Assembly: GCF_950295315.1 (NCBI RefSeq)
Contig: NC_080175.1
Location: 70,617,357-70,681,356, forward strand
DNA: 64,000 nucleotides
From: Erinaceus europaeus
Taxonomy: Eukaryota; Chordata; Mammalia; Eulipotyphla; Erinaceidae
Reading direction: 5' to 3'
The position numbers were made by a program, and so were the translations under genes. Of the stretch, positions 1-10,234 are shown piece after piece (position 1 is the first letter of the stretch; every line of letters begins with the position of its first letter). A model generated the notes under the pieces. It searched no databases. It saw only the letters and a program-made list of their open reading frames with translations, and was not told where the DNA came from.

Positions 1-619
1 ATTTTTTTTTTTGCTTTAAAACAGTTTGCATTTCATACCCTTGTTCCACCAATTTGCTTATGTTAATGCTTTAAAGGTCTAAGTGAATATATCTCTTCTG
101 TCTAAAATTCATTTTACTGGCATCCTAGACATTTGGTTTGCCAGATATAAGGGAGAAATGTTTTTCTTTGTCCTCTACTCTTTTCAGGTTGATGGTCAGG
201 GGTACAAATTAGGCTGAGGAAAGACAGCTTGATAATATAAAAAAAAAATAATTTTCCACACGTGCATGGTTTATATAAGTGTGATTTGCTCAGTGGTGAG
301 TAACTCAGGAATGGTAAGAGATTGGATCTAGCGTCTTTATGAAAGAACCACACTTTTGAAGAGAGTGACACAACAAAGGAGAAAACTTTTGAGTTCCTAA
401 GGGATGCAGATTGTAGGAAGGCAAACATCCACAGGCGTTAATGATAAGTGTGAGCTGGTTTTATCAAGGTTCTGTTCAGGTGCAAGGGAAGAAAACCCCC
501 ATCACCTATTCTTCTGAGACTGGATGAACAAATAAATTAATATCAGTGAGATTATCAGAGAAAAAAAATACTGCCTTTACTGATACATGTAGGGAGAATA
601 TACATGACTAAATTCTTTC

Positions 620-900
620 CTTTTCTTGTTGTTGAGTTTGGTGAGCTCTTTATATATATTATGGTTATCAGCCTCTTGTCTGATGTATGGCATGTAAAGT
701 TCTCCCATTCTTTGAAGGGTCTCTTTCGGCATTAGTTTCTTTTGCTGTGTAGAAGCTTTTTAATTGGATGTAATCCCATTGGTTTATTCTCACCTTAGTC
801 TTCTTTGTAATTGGATTCATTTCACTGGCATCTTTAAAATTTAGATGGAAAAGAGTTCTGCCAGTATCTTCCTCTAAGCATCTGAGAGTTTCTAACAAAA
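620..900 (-). mobile_element. L1 ORF2 fragment
   Basis: Reads antisense as the familiar L1 stretch: GTTGAGTTTGGTGAGCTCTTT, CTTTTGCTGTGTAGAAGCTTT, TTGGATGTAATCCCATTGG. Broken by substitutions. Confidence 0.7.
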
Positions 901-3057
901 CTAAATTCTAAAGCAAAATGGGGTTAACCAGAAGTTTATATGCTTTGCTAGGTGGGCAGGGGCTTTAAGAAGAGACAAGTGAGTTTCACATGGTGAGAAC
1001 AAGCTAACTTTATACTTATTCTAGAAATTCTAAATTAATTTTCCAGGTAAACTAATGTATGCTCACTGGTAATCCTGCATCTGAATAATGTCCCATTAGA
1101 GGAAGCAGTGTTCATTCCTCAAGCTAAGAGTAGGACAAAGGGGGTTGAGGGAAAGACTAGAGTTTCTCCATACATCAAGGGAATCAGATGGTTTTACTTC
1201 AATATACCAGATGAAAAAATCTGCCTACTCTGGACACCTTGGAGAAAGGCTTTGTGATCCCTTTAGGGGTGACTGGTGCCATAGTTCCTTGTATAGGTTT
1301 CTCAAGCATTCACTGGCCTGATAAGGTTCTAGAATTGTCTCCAATGATTAACACATACAACTTTCTGGAAAAGAAGAAGGACACATTTACAAATATATGG
1401 TCTATTGTTTTAGACAGGTGGTAGGAGGGCAAAGGACTTTTCATCTGTCTGTTCTAGGTGGTGTATTTTGGGGTGGCATATTCTGCTTATCTTCACAAGC
1501 ATATGAAAACTAATAGTGCAAAGCCACATGAAGTTTCTGCTGTTTTTGCACTGTTTTCTCTTTTTTTTTTTTTCATTTTAAAAGTGAATAGCATCTATGA
1601 AAAGTGCTCTCTCTTTTCCATCCTTTGGTGGGCAGTGTTGCATCTATTGAGATATTAACTTGTCAGGTAGTTTGTGCTTAAGAAGTTGCCCCTCTCCTGA
1701 AGAGAATGCAGACAGCTGATCCTAGAAACTTGACTGAAATATTGATAAATTTAATGACTGTGTTTCACTGCCTAAAGATAGAACTCATTACATTGTCCAA
1801 ACGATGCTTTTTTCTTACTAGGCACACAACCTTCCATACATTGGAATCTTACTATTTGATTCTTACAGAGTGAAATACAAAACATGGACCCCAGGAAAGT
1901 GTATCAAAGCCTGAACAAGTTTAATAGGACTTACCATTTTAACTAATGGGTTAGCTATGGTGAATTTTTCCTCTCGAAATAACTTTTGTATAATTTGAAG
2001 ATCATAAGAGTCAGTGCAGACATAGATTTAATGTGTTAGGTTGCAGTTTAGAGTGTGGAACATTCTCAAGGAAATATTTTTGAAATTGATTTTTAATTTC
2101 TTCCCTTTCTGGTGACTCCAAATTTGTATTGTTTACAAAGGGATGCCTGTTCTTACATTAGACAGTAGAAGTGTTGCCTCATTGAAGGAGAAACCTGCCC
2201 TTTGTTGAGTGTTTGATCTCCTTTGCTTTTAGCGATTCTTAAATAGAAAGTGTGTTAGGGAACAGAACATCAAAGAAAGCATGGCTTATGTTCCTAAATT
2301 AACTTAAAATGGTAAAAAAAAAAAGGTTGTCTGACTTTTGAAGACAGCATGTATAGATGTGCTGCATGTATTCAGTAGCTATAAAAGTTAGTGCTAAAGA
2401 TAAAAGCAGCAGAAAACCACATTTAGTTCAACATTGAAAGTTTAGAAATGAGGCTGTATTGCTTCTGTGTAAGTACTACCAGACTAATTACTAAAACATA
2501 ATATTCATTTCTTTAAAGACAAGAGGCAGGCAGAGCACATGTTTATAGTTTTAGCAAACAGTCTTTAAAATGGCTACTTGTCTTTTAAAAGTAATTGTAC
2601 TGTTTATGTAATGAAGAATAGCCTTGCTTTAATAGATGTTCTAGAACTGAGGAAGATCAACCCCAGATTAATTGGTTGATGTTTTATTCATATCATGATG
2701 TGTGTTATCTAGTGATATCATAAAACAAACTGTGAAGTACCCCTGGATGCATTTAACAAAATAACATGGGCTGTCAGCTTTCAATGACATACTGTTGACA
2801 CGCTTGCTAGTTACTTGCATATGCTTACATGCTTGGTAAATATTTATAAATTGCACATGCTTCTTATACTTGATCATGAATAGTTGTGCCATAGAACCCA
2901 AACAGATTTTTTTTTCTCACATTCAATTAAACGTGTTTTGTATTCACTGATACCATTCACATGGATGGCTTCCTCTTTACAAACCCATTGTTTTGTTCAG
3001 ACATCTTTACTTAACCTATAGTAGACAACTGGACTATAGAAAATAATCAGCATTCCA
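900..3057. other. Upstream intron, no recognised element
   Basis: AT-rich unique sequence. Frames at 1239-1424 and 1458-1658 are short, in no family I know, and lack splice-site context. Possibly very old repeats; nothing can be supported. Confidence 0.5.
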
Positions 3058-3361
3058 CTTCTTCTTCTTCTCCTTCCTCCTCCTCCTTCTTCCTCCTCCT
3101 CCTCCTTCCTCCTCCTCCTCCTCCTTTCTCCTCCTCCTTCCTCCTCCTCCTCCTTCCTCCTCCTCCTCCTTCCTCCTCCTCCTCCTTCCTCCTCCTCCTT
3201 TTCCTCCTCCCTTCTTCTCCTTCTTCTCCTTCTTCTCCTTCTTCTCCTTCTTCTCCTTCTTCTTCTCCTTCTTCTTCTCCTTCTTCTTCTTCTTCTTCTT
3301 CTTCTTCTTCTTCTTCTTCCTCCTCCTCCTCCTCTTCTTCTTCCTCCTCTTCTTCCTCTTC
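3058..3361. repeat. Homopyrimidine TTC/TCC tract (about 300 bp)
   Basis: Plus strand almost entirely C and T, in blocks of TCC and TTC triplets. A long TTC run lies at about 3282-3318. No stable coding meaning. Confidence 0.95.
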
Positions 3362-3422
3362 TGCTTTTTCTTATTTCCAGAGTTATCTTATCACTGGGGC
3401 TTCATGCCTCTGCTATGAATCC
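3362..3422 (-). mobile_element. Remnant of the SINE-A long 3' module
   Basis: TTTCCAGAGTTATCTTATCACTGG to CTATGAATCCATGC matches the module without the SINE body. It abuts the TTC/TCC tract on the tail side. Confidence 0.6.
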
Positions 3423-4010
3423 ATGCTCTCTGAGAGAGCAAAGCATTTGAAAAATAAATGTTTACCAAAAAATGAAGTAATCCTCTGTGAGTTAACAGAA
3501 TTCATCAGAAGGAAGAATGTGAAAGCTTCAGGGGTCCCTGAAGATGAAGAGAAAGAGAAGAGCAGAGAGTATATTCAGAGAAAATATTGTGGAAAACTTC
3601 CCACAACTAGATAATGGTTAAAACCTAGATATAGTAGAAGCTGAAAGGAAGCCAAAGCTATTGAACACCAAACAAGTAATGCTAGGAAATATCATAGTAA
3701 CATTATCCAAAAGTAAGGACAAGGAGTAAATATTGTAAGCTTCAAGGCAAAGGAAGGAGCTGACATACAGAGACACAGAGACGGGACCATCAGGCAGGAC
3801 CAGACACAAACCTGAGTAGAAGGAAATGGAATGACATTTTTACAATATCAAGAGATAATAAGTATTAACCATGTGTACTATATCCTGAAAATTATCCTTC
3901 AAGTATGAAGGAGAAGTCTAAAGCTTCCCCAAAACACAGAAACCAAAAGAGTTCATTGCCATTAACCCTGTCTTGAAAGAATTATTGAGAGGAATATTAC
4001 AAGAAAAGAA
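3423..4010 (+). mobile_element. LINE (L1/HAL1-like) ORF remnant
   Basis: A short frame at 3423-3614 reads RKNVKASGVPEDEEKEKSRE, similar in style to the L1 ORF1 'N..I.G.PE' block. Downstream text (GAAACCAAAAGAGTTCATTGCC, ATTATTGAGAGGAATATTAC) looks LINE-derived. It is interrupted by SINE-C and the GAA tract. Confidence 0.5.
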
Positions 4011-4014
4011 GTAA

Positions 4015-4140
4015 AGGTGGGCGGGAGAGATAGCATAATGGTTATGCAAAGAGACTCTCATGTCTGAGGCTCCAAAAGTCCAATGTTCAACCCCCCTCAC
4101 CAGAGTAAACCAGAACTGAGCAGTGCTCTAGTTACAAAAA
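4015..4140 (+). mobile_element. SINE-C copy whose A-tail seeded the GAA tract
   Basis: Reference SINE-C: GGGAGAGATAGCATAATGGTT, TATGCAAAGAGACTCTCATG, a box B-like GTTCAACCCCC, GAGCAGTGCTCTAGTTAC, then AAAAAAAGAATAAGG merging into the GAA/GGA array. GTAAAG precedes the SINE (about 4012) and follows the array (about 4432) as a possible target duplication. Confidence 0.78.
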
Positions 4141-4427
4141 AAGAATAAGGAGGAGTGGGAGGAGGAGGAAAATAAGAAGGAGAGAAGAAGAAGAAGAAGG
4201 AGGAGGAGGAGGAGGAGGAGGAGGAGGAGAGGAAGAAGAAGAAGAAGCACTAGAAGAAGAAGAAGAAGAAGAAGAAGAAGAAGAAGAAGAAGAAGGAGAA
4301 GGAGAAGGAGAAGGAGAAGGAGAAGGAGAAGGAGAAGGAGAAGGAGAAGGAGAAGGAGAAGGAGAAGAAGAAGAAGAAGAAGAAGAAGAAGAAGAAGAAG
4401 AAGAAGAAGAAGAAGAAGAAGAAGAGA
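4141..4427. repeat. Homopurine GAA/GGA tract (about 285 bp)
   Basis: Plus strand GGA block (4196-4230), GAA (4250-4290), GGAGAA hexamers (4292-4365), GAA (4366-4425). Two minus-strand frames of poly-Leu and poly-Ser across it are artefacts. Confidence 0.95.
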
Positions 4428-4434
4428 GTAGTAA

Positions 4435-4990
4435 AGTAACTCTAACTCCAAATCTCCAAATGAGGTAATCTGTGGTAGAATATAAATGGAAACTCAAAAG
4501 CAACAAAAAGACCAACCATATAGGAAAAGGGTGGGCAGAAAGAACAAAGTGATGTGACCAATGTTAGTAACCAAAGACAACCATCAAAAGCCTAGACAAC
4601 AGAACAGAAACTCTTAAATCTCAATCTTTGCCTCACCTTTGCTGGAATCAGAAGAAAAATTGTTAGGTGGGTCAGATCAAGAACAGGAGATTGAATACAG
4701 AGTAACTTGGCATGTAAGTGGAACTTGGGAGATAGAGTTAGGAAGTGGGGAACATGGATGAAACTTGATGTAGGGTAAGTGTACTGCAACAAAGCAAGAG
4801 ATTCTGGGGAGGGAAAGCAATAGGGGCTTTGGGGGAAGAGAGGCTAGAGTTCCTTGATGAGGAGGAGATAAAAGTGTGCAGCAAAGACACCTGTTATGCA
4901 GAATGGGGAAACCACACAGATGTGTAAGCAGATGTTCTGTAATTCACTAATACCCCCAATAAAATAAACGAAATCAAAAGTAATATGGAG
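4435..4990 (+). mobile_element. L1-type 3' end
   Basis: Ends CACACAGATGTGTAAGCAG, TTCTGTAATTCACTAATACC, CCCAATAAAATAAA, the same 3' signature as at 9895-10040 and 49270-49390. Probably the continuation of the LINE remnant to the left. Confidence 0.6.
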
Positions 4991-5247
4991 GATTGAATAG
5001 CGTGTAAGAGCAGCTCTTAGTGGCTAATGAAAATTTGTAATTACTCATTTTCTTTATTAGGGAAATAAATATATGATCAAAATATCTAGAAATATATTTC
5101 ATTAATAAAAATCACTGTTGTCATAAAAACACATGTGTGAAGATGTTAACTTCATACAGTAGGTAAACTAAAAAATGAAGTAAATGAGTGGTAAAAGAGT
5201 AATCATTGTTTTCAGTGATAAAACATGTGATATTAAACGTGTGATAA

Positions 5248-5425
5248 AACATGAAATATTTGGCTGGCAAAATAGTTTACTTAGATACTGTACTGCTTTG
5301 CATGTGAAGGATCCAAGTTTGAACCTGGCCTTCACCACATTGGAGGAAGATTTTGTGCTGTGGTTTTTCTGTCTTTTTCTCTCTTTGCCTTTATCTAAAA
5401 CAAGCAAACCAAACCAAACAAAAAT
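5248..5425 (+). mobile_element. SINE-D or related copy, sense
   Basis: TTGGCTGGCAAAATAGTTTA, TTTGCATGTGAAGGATCC, box-like AGTTTGAACCTGG, then a pyrimidine-rich stretch and AAAACAAGCAAACC tail. Confidence 0.6.
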
Positions 5426-5596
5426 AATCTACATTGTGATCTAAGAAATTTATTGCAAAATACTTAAATATTACTTTGTGTTCATATGTGTGCATACATA
5501 TATGTGAAGATGTATTCTATGTGAAAATACTGAAGAATGCAAATTAATGCTTATTATTATTTAATTGTACATTCATGTTATTATTTCAATGTATTT

Positions 5597-5797
5597 TTTG
5601 AATATGTATTTATTTAGACAGAGGCAGAGAGAAATTGAGAAGGGAAAAAGAGATAGAGAAAGAGAGAAACTTGCAGCACAGCTTCACTGCTCTTGAAGCT
5701 TTCCCCTTACAGGTGGAAGCTGGGGGCTTGAACCTAGTTCCTTTTCTATTGTATCAATAACATGTGCACTCAACTGAGTGCACTAATGTCCAGCCCT
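5597..5797 (-). mobile_element. SINE-B copy
   Basis: Reference copy of the older family, antisense: an AGAGAGAAATTGAGAAGGG stretch, then CACTGCTCTTGAAGCTTTCC, GCAGGTGGAAGCTGGGGG-like sequence, a box B-like GGCTTGAACCTAG and an end in GTCCAGCCC. It is substantially diverged from SINE-A. Confidence 0.75.
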
Positions 5798-5812
5798 CTA
5801 TGTTATCTTTTT

Positions 5813-6074
5813 TTATTTGCATTTCCCCCTTTTGTTGCCCTTTTTTATTGTTGTAGTAGTTATTATTGTTGTCATTGATGTCGTTTTTGGATAGAACAGA
5901 GAGAAATGGAGGAATACAGAGAGGGGGAGAGAAAGATAGACACCTGCAGACCTGCTTCACTGCCTGTGAAGCAACCCCCCTGCACTTGGGGAGCCATGGG
6001 CTTGAACTGGGATCCTTAAGCAGGTCCTTGTGCTTCACGCCACGTGTGCTTAACCCACTGGCTACTGCCGGAGC
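5813..6074 (-). mobile_element. SINE-A copy with a long target-site duplication
   Basis: Flanked by CCCTCTATGTTATCTTTTT, up to 19 bp, at 5794-5812 and 6075-6093. It landed at the very end of an older antisense SINE-B (5597-5797). Part of the outer CCC may belong to the SINE heads. Confidence 0.87.
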
Positions 6075-6104
6075 CCCTCTATGTTATCTTTTTAAGCCTT
6101 GTTT

Positions 6105-6232
6105 GCTTGTTTGTTTTTGCCAGTGCACTGTTCAACTCTGCCTTATGGAGATGGATTTAACCTAGGTCTTTGGCACCTCAGACATAAGAATCTCTTTGAA
6201 GAACCATTATGCTATCTCCCCTTCCCCCATTA
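6105..6232 (-). mobile_element. SINE-C copy
   Basis: Antisense: CAACTCTGCCTTATGGAGATGG to AACCATTATGCTATCTCCCC. Confidence 0.75.
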
Positions 6233-6239
6233 TATGTTT

Positions 6240-7320
6240 TTAAAACACACATTAATTTAATTGAATATATGACAGTGTTAAGTGAGTGGATAGAATGAAG
6301 GGATATTAAACAGAAGGAAAGAAGAAAATTTTCCCTGGTGATGTATGTATATAAAATGAAACAATGAAGGAAAAAAATAATATATTAGTTCCTAGGAGGT
6401 CCATGAGTCCCATCCAGTATTTAATTATGCCTTAGTATTCTACATTATTTTTGCACTATTTAAATTTTTCTGAATATTAAAATGTTTATTTTGTAATTTT
6501 CCTACCTTTAATGCTATTCTAATTATAAATGCTGAGCAGGATTGCTTATTTATTGGCATTTTCCATAATTACCATTCTTGACAAGTGTTTCCATAATAAG
6601 ACCTAATATTTTCTGTGTTGTAAAATTTTATTCATGGTAAATTAAATCTAACATTTTAAACAAAAAGGCCCATTAGCTCTGAGCATCCTTTATGTTCTAG
6701 CCAGAATGGAAATCCTTTAATCAGGCCAAAAGATTAAAAGTTTACAATAGAACTATTTATTTTAGTAAACCTGGGGGATGGGGACACTTTAATCTCTAGT
6801 GATACACATTGTAGTTTAGGCTATTGAAACTGCCTTAGGAAAAGACCAAATAAACAAGAGTACTCCAGAGTCCTTATTACATTTTATGCACTTGCTCAAA
6901 AATGCTCTTGGGGAAGAGGAACTTGAATCATGGACAGAATTTGAATAGTGAAAGTTTGGGGGGAAGGCATTCCAGATGGAAGTAAGTAATAAGAGAATGT
7001 CCATATGGAAATAAGTAATAGAAATTCATGGAGAAGTTGCTCAGCTCAGTGATTATTTTTGATCTAAGATTGACATTGTGGATTGAATCTAGTATATTCT
7101 ATTTGTTTTACTTTTAGAAACATACCCCATATATGGCAAAGTAACCCTGCATTTAAAACATTTACATATTCATTTATTATAATATATATATATGAGGCCG
7201 TTCCTGCACATACTTCAATTATATTATCATCCATATTTACATAGAAATGCAATCCCTGAAATGACCGTTTCACTAATGTAGATTTATAAAGTATTCCCTC
7301 ATGCTATTTTCCTTTCATTT
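6240..7320. other. Intron, no recognised element
   Basis: AT-rich unique sequence with a short TATATA run near 7180. Confidence 0.5.
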
Positions 7321-7324
7321 TATT

Positions 7325-7645
7325 AGCTGATTGATTGATGATTAATAATAGGTTACAGGATTGTAGGTCTATAAGTTTCCACACCACATACACCACCAAG
7401 GTCCTGCGCCTCCACCCTTCCAATGGTAATCACCATAGTTCTCACAGAGTCTTAGAAATAGTTCATTTATTTCTGTTCTGTTTTGTTTGTTTTGCTCCAG
7501 GATTATGTATTCCGGTTATCTAGATTCCACAAATTAGTGAAACCATCAGGTAGTTGTCTTTTATCTCTTATATTGCAAAGCATATTCCCCTCTAGTTTCA
7601 TTCATCTTGTGCCTCATGCTTTGTGATGCCCTGTGAACCCTGTAT
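7325..7645 (-). mobile_element. L1-type 3' region
   Basis: Antisense TTACAGGATTGTAGGTCTAT, CACCACCAAGGTCCTGCGCC, ACTAGAATGAAAC-type text on the opposite strand. Orientation is inferred from similarity to other L1 tails here. Confidence 0.5.
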
Positions 7646-7754
7646 GTTTAAATCTACAGGAGTTGTTTTACCTTAGCAAATTAAATATATGTCAAACGAA
7701 TACATTTTGATGTGCCATTCTCTATCCTAATTTAATTTTAACTTTGTATTCTCT

Positions 7755-7925
7755 AGGACTTCAGCACTCTAGGCTGACCTTTTAAGATAGAAAGAGTAAG
7801 ACTGAGGCAGAGACAGAGGGAAAGAAACCCCTGCACTGAAACTTCCTTTAGTGTAGTGGGGACTGGGCTCACACCTGGGCCCCTTACAAGGCAAAGCAGT
7901 GCCCTGTACTATTTTATTTCTTAAT
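7755..7925 (-). mobile_element. SINE-D copy
   Basis: Antisense: TTCAGCACTCTAGGCTGACC, GACTGAGGCAGAGACAGAGG, GGGCTCACACCTGGGCCCC, GGCAAAGCAGTGCCC. A second diverged piece may occupy 7960-8110. Confidence 0.68.
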
Positions 7926-8126
7926 GAAGAAGGAATGCCAAGGAAGCATTCTTGCATTTTCAGTTTTTTTTTTTTAAAGAGAGTGATGGACAATATGGGA
8001 GAGAAGTAGAGATACTACATCATTGCAGCAGCTCTCGGGAAGCTACCACTGGGTATCGTGTTCCCCTGTGAACAAAGCTGCCATCCACTATCTATCAGAG
8101 CTATTTTGCTGGTCCAATTTTACTAT

Positions 8127-8420
8127 GTATTTTAATATTTATTTATTTATTTATTTATCTATTTATTCCCTTTTGTTGCCCTTGTTGTTATTATTGTTGT
8201 TGTTATTGATGTCGTTGTTGAATAGGACAGAGAGAAATGGAGAGAGAAGAGGAAGATAGAGAGGGGGAGAGAAAGATAGACACCTGCAGACCTGCTTCAC
8301 TGCTTGTGAAGCGACTCCCCTGCAGGTGGGGAGCCAGGCACTAGAACCCAGATCCTTGCGCCGATCATTGTGCTTTGCACCACCTGTGCTTAACCTGCTG
8401 TGCTACTGCCCAACTCCCAC
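8127..8420 (-). mobile_element. SINE-A copy
   Basis: Carries a TTTATTTATTTATT tail at the left and GCTACTGCCCAACTCCC at the right. A 9-bp duplication TTTTACTAT is at 8118-8126 and 8421-8429, with related bases continuing beyond. Confidence 0.85.
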
Positions 8421-8474
8421 TTTTACTATATTTTAAACCAGGAAACTATATACTTTATAAGCATTTGCTTTTTT

Positions 8475-8640
8475 AATTACATAGGAGAGAAAGAGAGTTT
8501 TGCATGTGACAAAGAGAAAGAGAGACAAGAAAGAGCAACACTCTAACTCAAGAGGCACCAGAGATCAAACTGGGAATTTTAAAATGGTCTGCAAGTTCAA
8601 GCATTACTAGTTGTACCCTTTCCCCAGCTACCCTCTCATT
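8475..8640 (-). mobile_element. Old SINE (SINE-C or SINE-D like)
   Basis: GAGAAAGAGAGACAAGAAAG, CAGAGATCAAACTGGG, CCTTTCCCCAGCTACCC. Confidence 0.5.
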
Positions 8641-8649
8641 TTTTTTGGT

Positions 8650-9440
8650 GTCAGACTTAGTGATACAAAGGGTAAATCCATTCACTAACCAAAATGTTCC
8701 ACTAAAAATTGAATAGACGCAGAGTTGATTTCTATCAGGATATTTGACATTATTTAAATGTATATGTCCATGACTATTTTATAATTCTTTGTTATCTTAA
8801 GAGAATAAAGGCTATTCATTGCTCCACCCCTGAAAAATATCACCAGTAGATGGAGAACAGATGTAATTCATCAATCTAGAATTGCGTCTATTGCCTTTAG
8901 TGATTAGATTTTTATATCTAATGTGTGCCCATTAAGAGAACAAATAAAAGATAGCCTAGTTCAAATATATTTTTCCAGAACATCTGCACACTAGGGAACT
9001 ACTAACTGACAGTCACTTTGCTCTACAAGAGCTAATTAATCAGGTAGTAAGATAAGCAGTGGCGAGTTATCTTCGGTAAACTTGATAGCATATGTAAAAA
9101 GGCTTAAAGTTGTCTTTTAGGTTTTAATCACATTGCAATTTGGTTCTAGGATAAAATCAAATCTTTTGAAACTACACAAAACTTATTTAGGAGAAATCAT
9201 GAAAAGTATTTTCAAGTATAAGTAATGACACACTGGAGGTATCAGGGAATTCTAGATCGACCTTGCATTATAGATTTTTTTTTTCAAAAGAAATATTCCT
9301 ATCTCCCTCTTCTGTTTTCCTGTCTCTCTATTTTCTTTTACTTTCTTCCCTTTCTCTTTTCTCCTTTATTGTTTCACACTGATTTATCCATTACTTATCA
9401 TAAGGGTAATTTTAAGTCAGTTTTCCAAAATATGAACTAC
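8650..9440. other. Intron, no recognised element
   Basis: AT-rich; contains a pyrimidine-rich stretch at 9300-9365. No exon signal. Confidence 0.5.
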
Positions 9441-9459
9441 TATAAAAATTAAAGTTTTA

Positions 9460-9752
9460 CTGTAGCGCAGCGGGTTAAGCGCAGGTGGCGCAAAGCACAA
9501 GGACCGGCATAAGGATCCCGGTTCGAACCCCGGCTCCCCACCTGCAGGGGAGTCGCTTCACAGGCGGTGAAGCAGGTCTGCAGGTGTCTGTCTTTCTCTC
9601 CTCCTCTCTGTCTTCCCCTCCCTCTCTCCATTTCTCTCTGTCCTATCCAACAATGACAACAACAATAATAACTACAGCAATAAAACAACAAGGGCAACAA
9701 AAGGGAATAAATAAAATAAATATAAAAAAAATTAAAAAAAAAACCAAAAAAC
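9460..9752 (+). mobile_element. SINE-A, young tRNA-derived SINE with perfect target-site duplication
   Basis: Reference short copy. The head CTGTAGCGCAGCGGGTTAAGC carries an RNA polymerase III A box and GGTTCGAACCC the B box. It is followed by a GAAGCAGGTCTGCAGGTGTC core, a pyrimidine-rich stretch and an ACAACAATAATAACTACA-type tail. It lacks about 10 bases of the head. A 16-bp duplication AAAAATTAAAGTTTTA (9444-9459 and 9753-9768) flanks it. Confidence 0.92.
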
Positions 9753-9894
9753 AAAAATTAAAGTTTTAAATATTTTTATGCTTGAGAAAATAATAAGAAT
9801 TTAAATTTCAAGTGAAATATATCAATAGTTATTGAAGACTATGCAGTGTTTTATAAGCTCAGTATCAATATTTAAAGGACAGAGAGCTTAAAAT

Positions 9895-10040
9895 TGGCTG
9901 GTGCATGATAAGGTAAAGGGACCTAAGTTGAGGGTGAGAGTATTTTGCAGACACCTATCATGGGAAGATGAGGAATCATACCTATGTGTCAACCACAGCT
10001 GTACTGTAATCCCTTAACTCTCTAATAATATTTAAAAAAC
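9895..10040 (+). mobile_element. L1-type 3' end
   Basis: GACACCTATCATGGGAAGATG, GTGTCAACCACAGCTGTACTG, TAATCCCTTAACTCTCTAAT, then an ATTAAAAATA-rich low-complexity tail to about 10110. Confidence 0.6.
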
Positions 10041-10234
10041 TCTCCAATAATTAAAATAATATTAAAAATAATATTAAATAATATTAAAAAACCCTCCAAT
10101 AATATTTTTAAAAAAGGTAAAATATGGCTGGTGTGTTCAGCAGTGACTTTCTGAATTTCAGAAGGATAACAGGTGCTGGGTGATGTTGGCTGAGAGCAAG
10201 GCAGCCTCTGAGGGAAGTACAAGTTTAAAGGGTA

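Noticed and set aside
4128..4515. Long poly-Leu and poly-Ser/Pro frames on the minus strand
   Set aside because: They are translations of the GAA/GGA microsatellite; triplet repeats stay open in every frame and carry no gene signal.
9460..9540. Possible tRNA genes at SINE heads (A and B boxes present)
   Set aside because: The 3' half does not complete a cloverleaf, and the sequence continues into the SINE core, pyrimidine stretch and A-rich tail. These are tRNA-derived SINEs.
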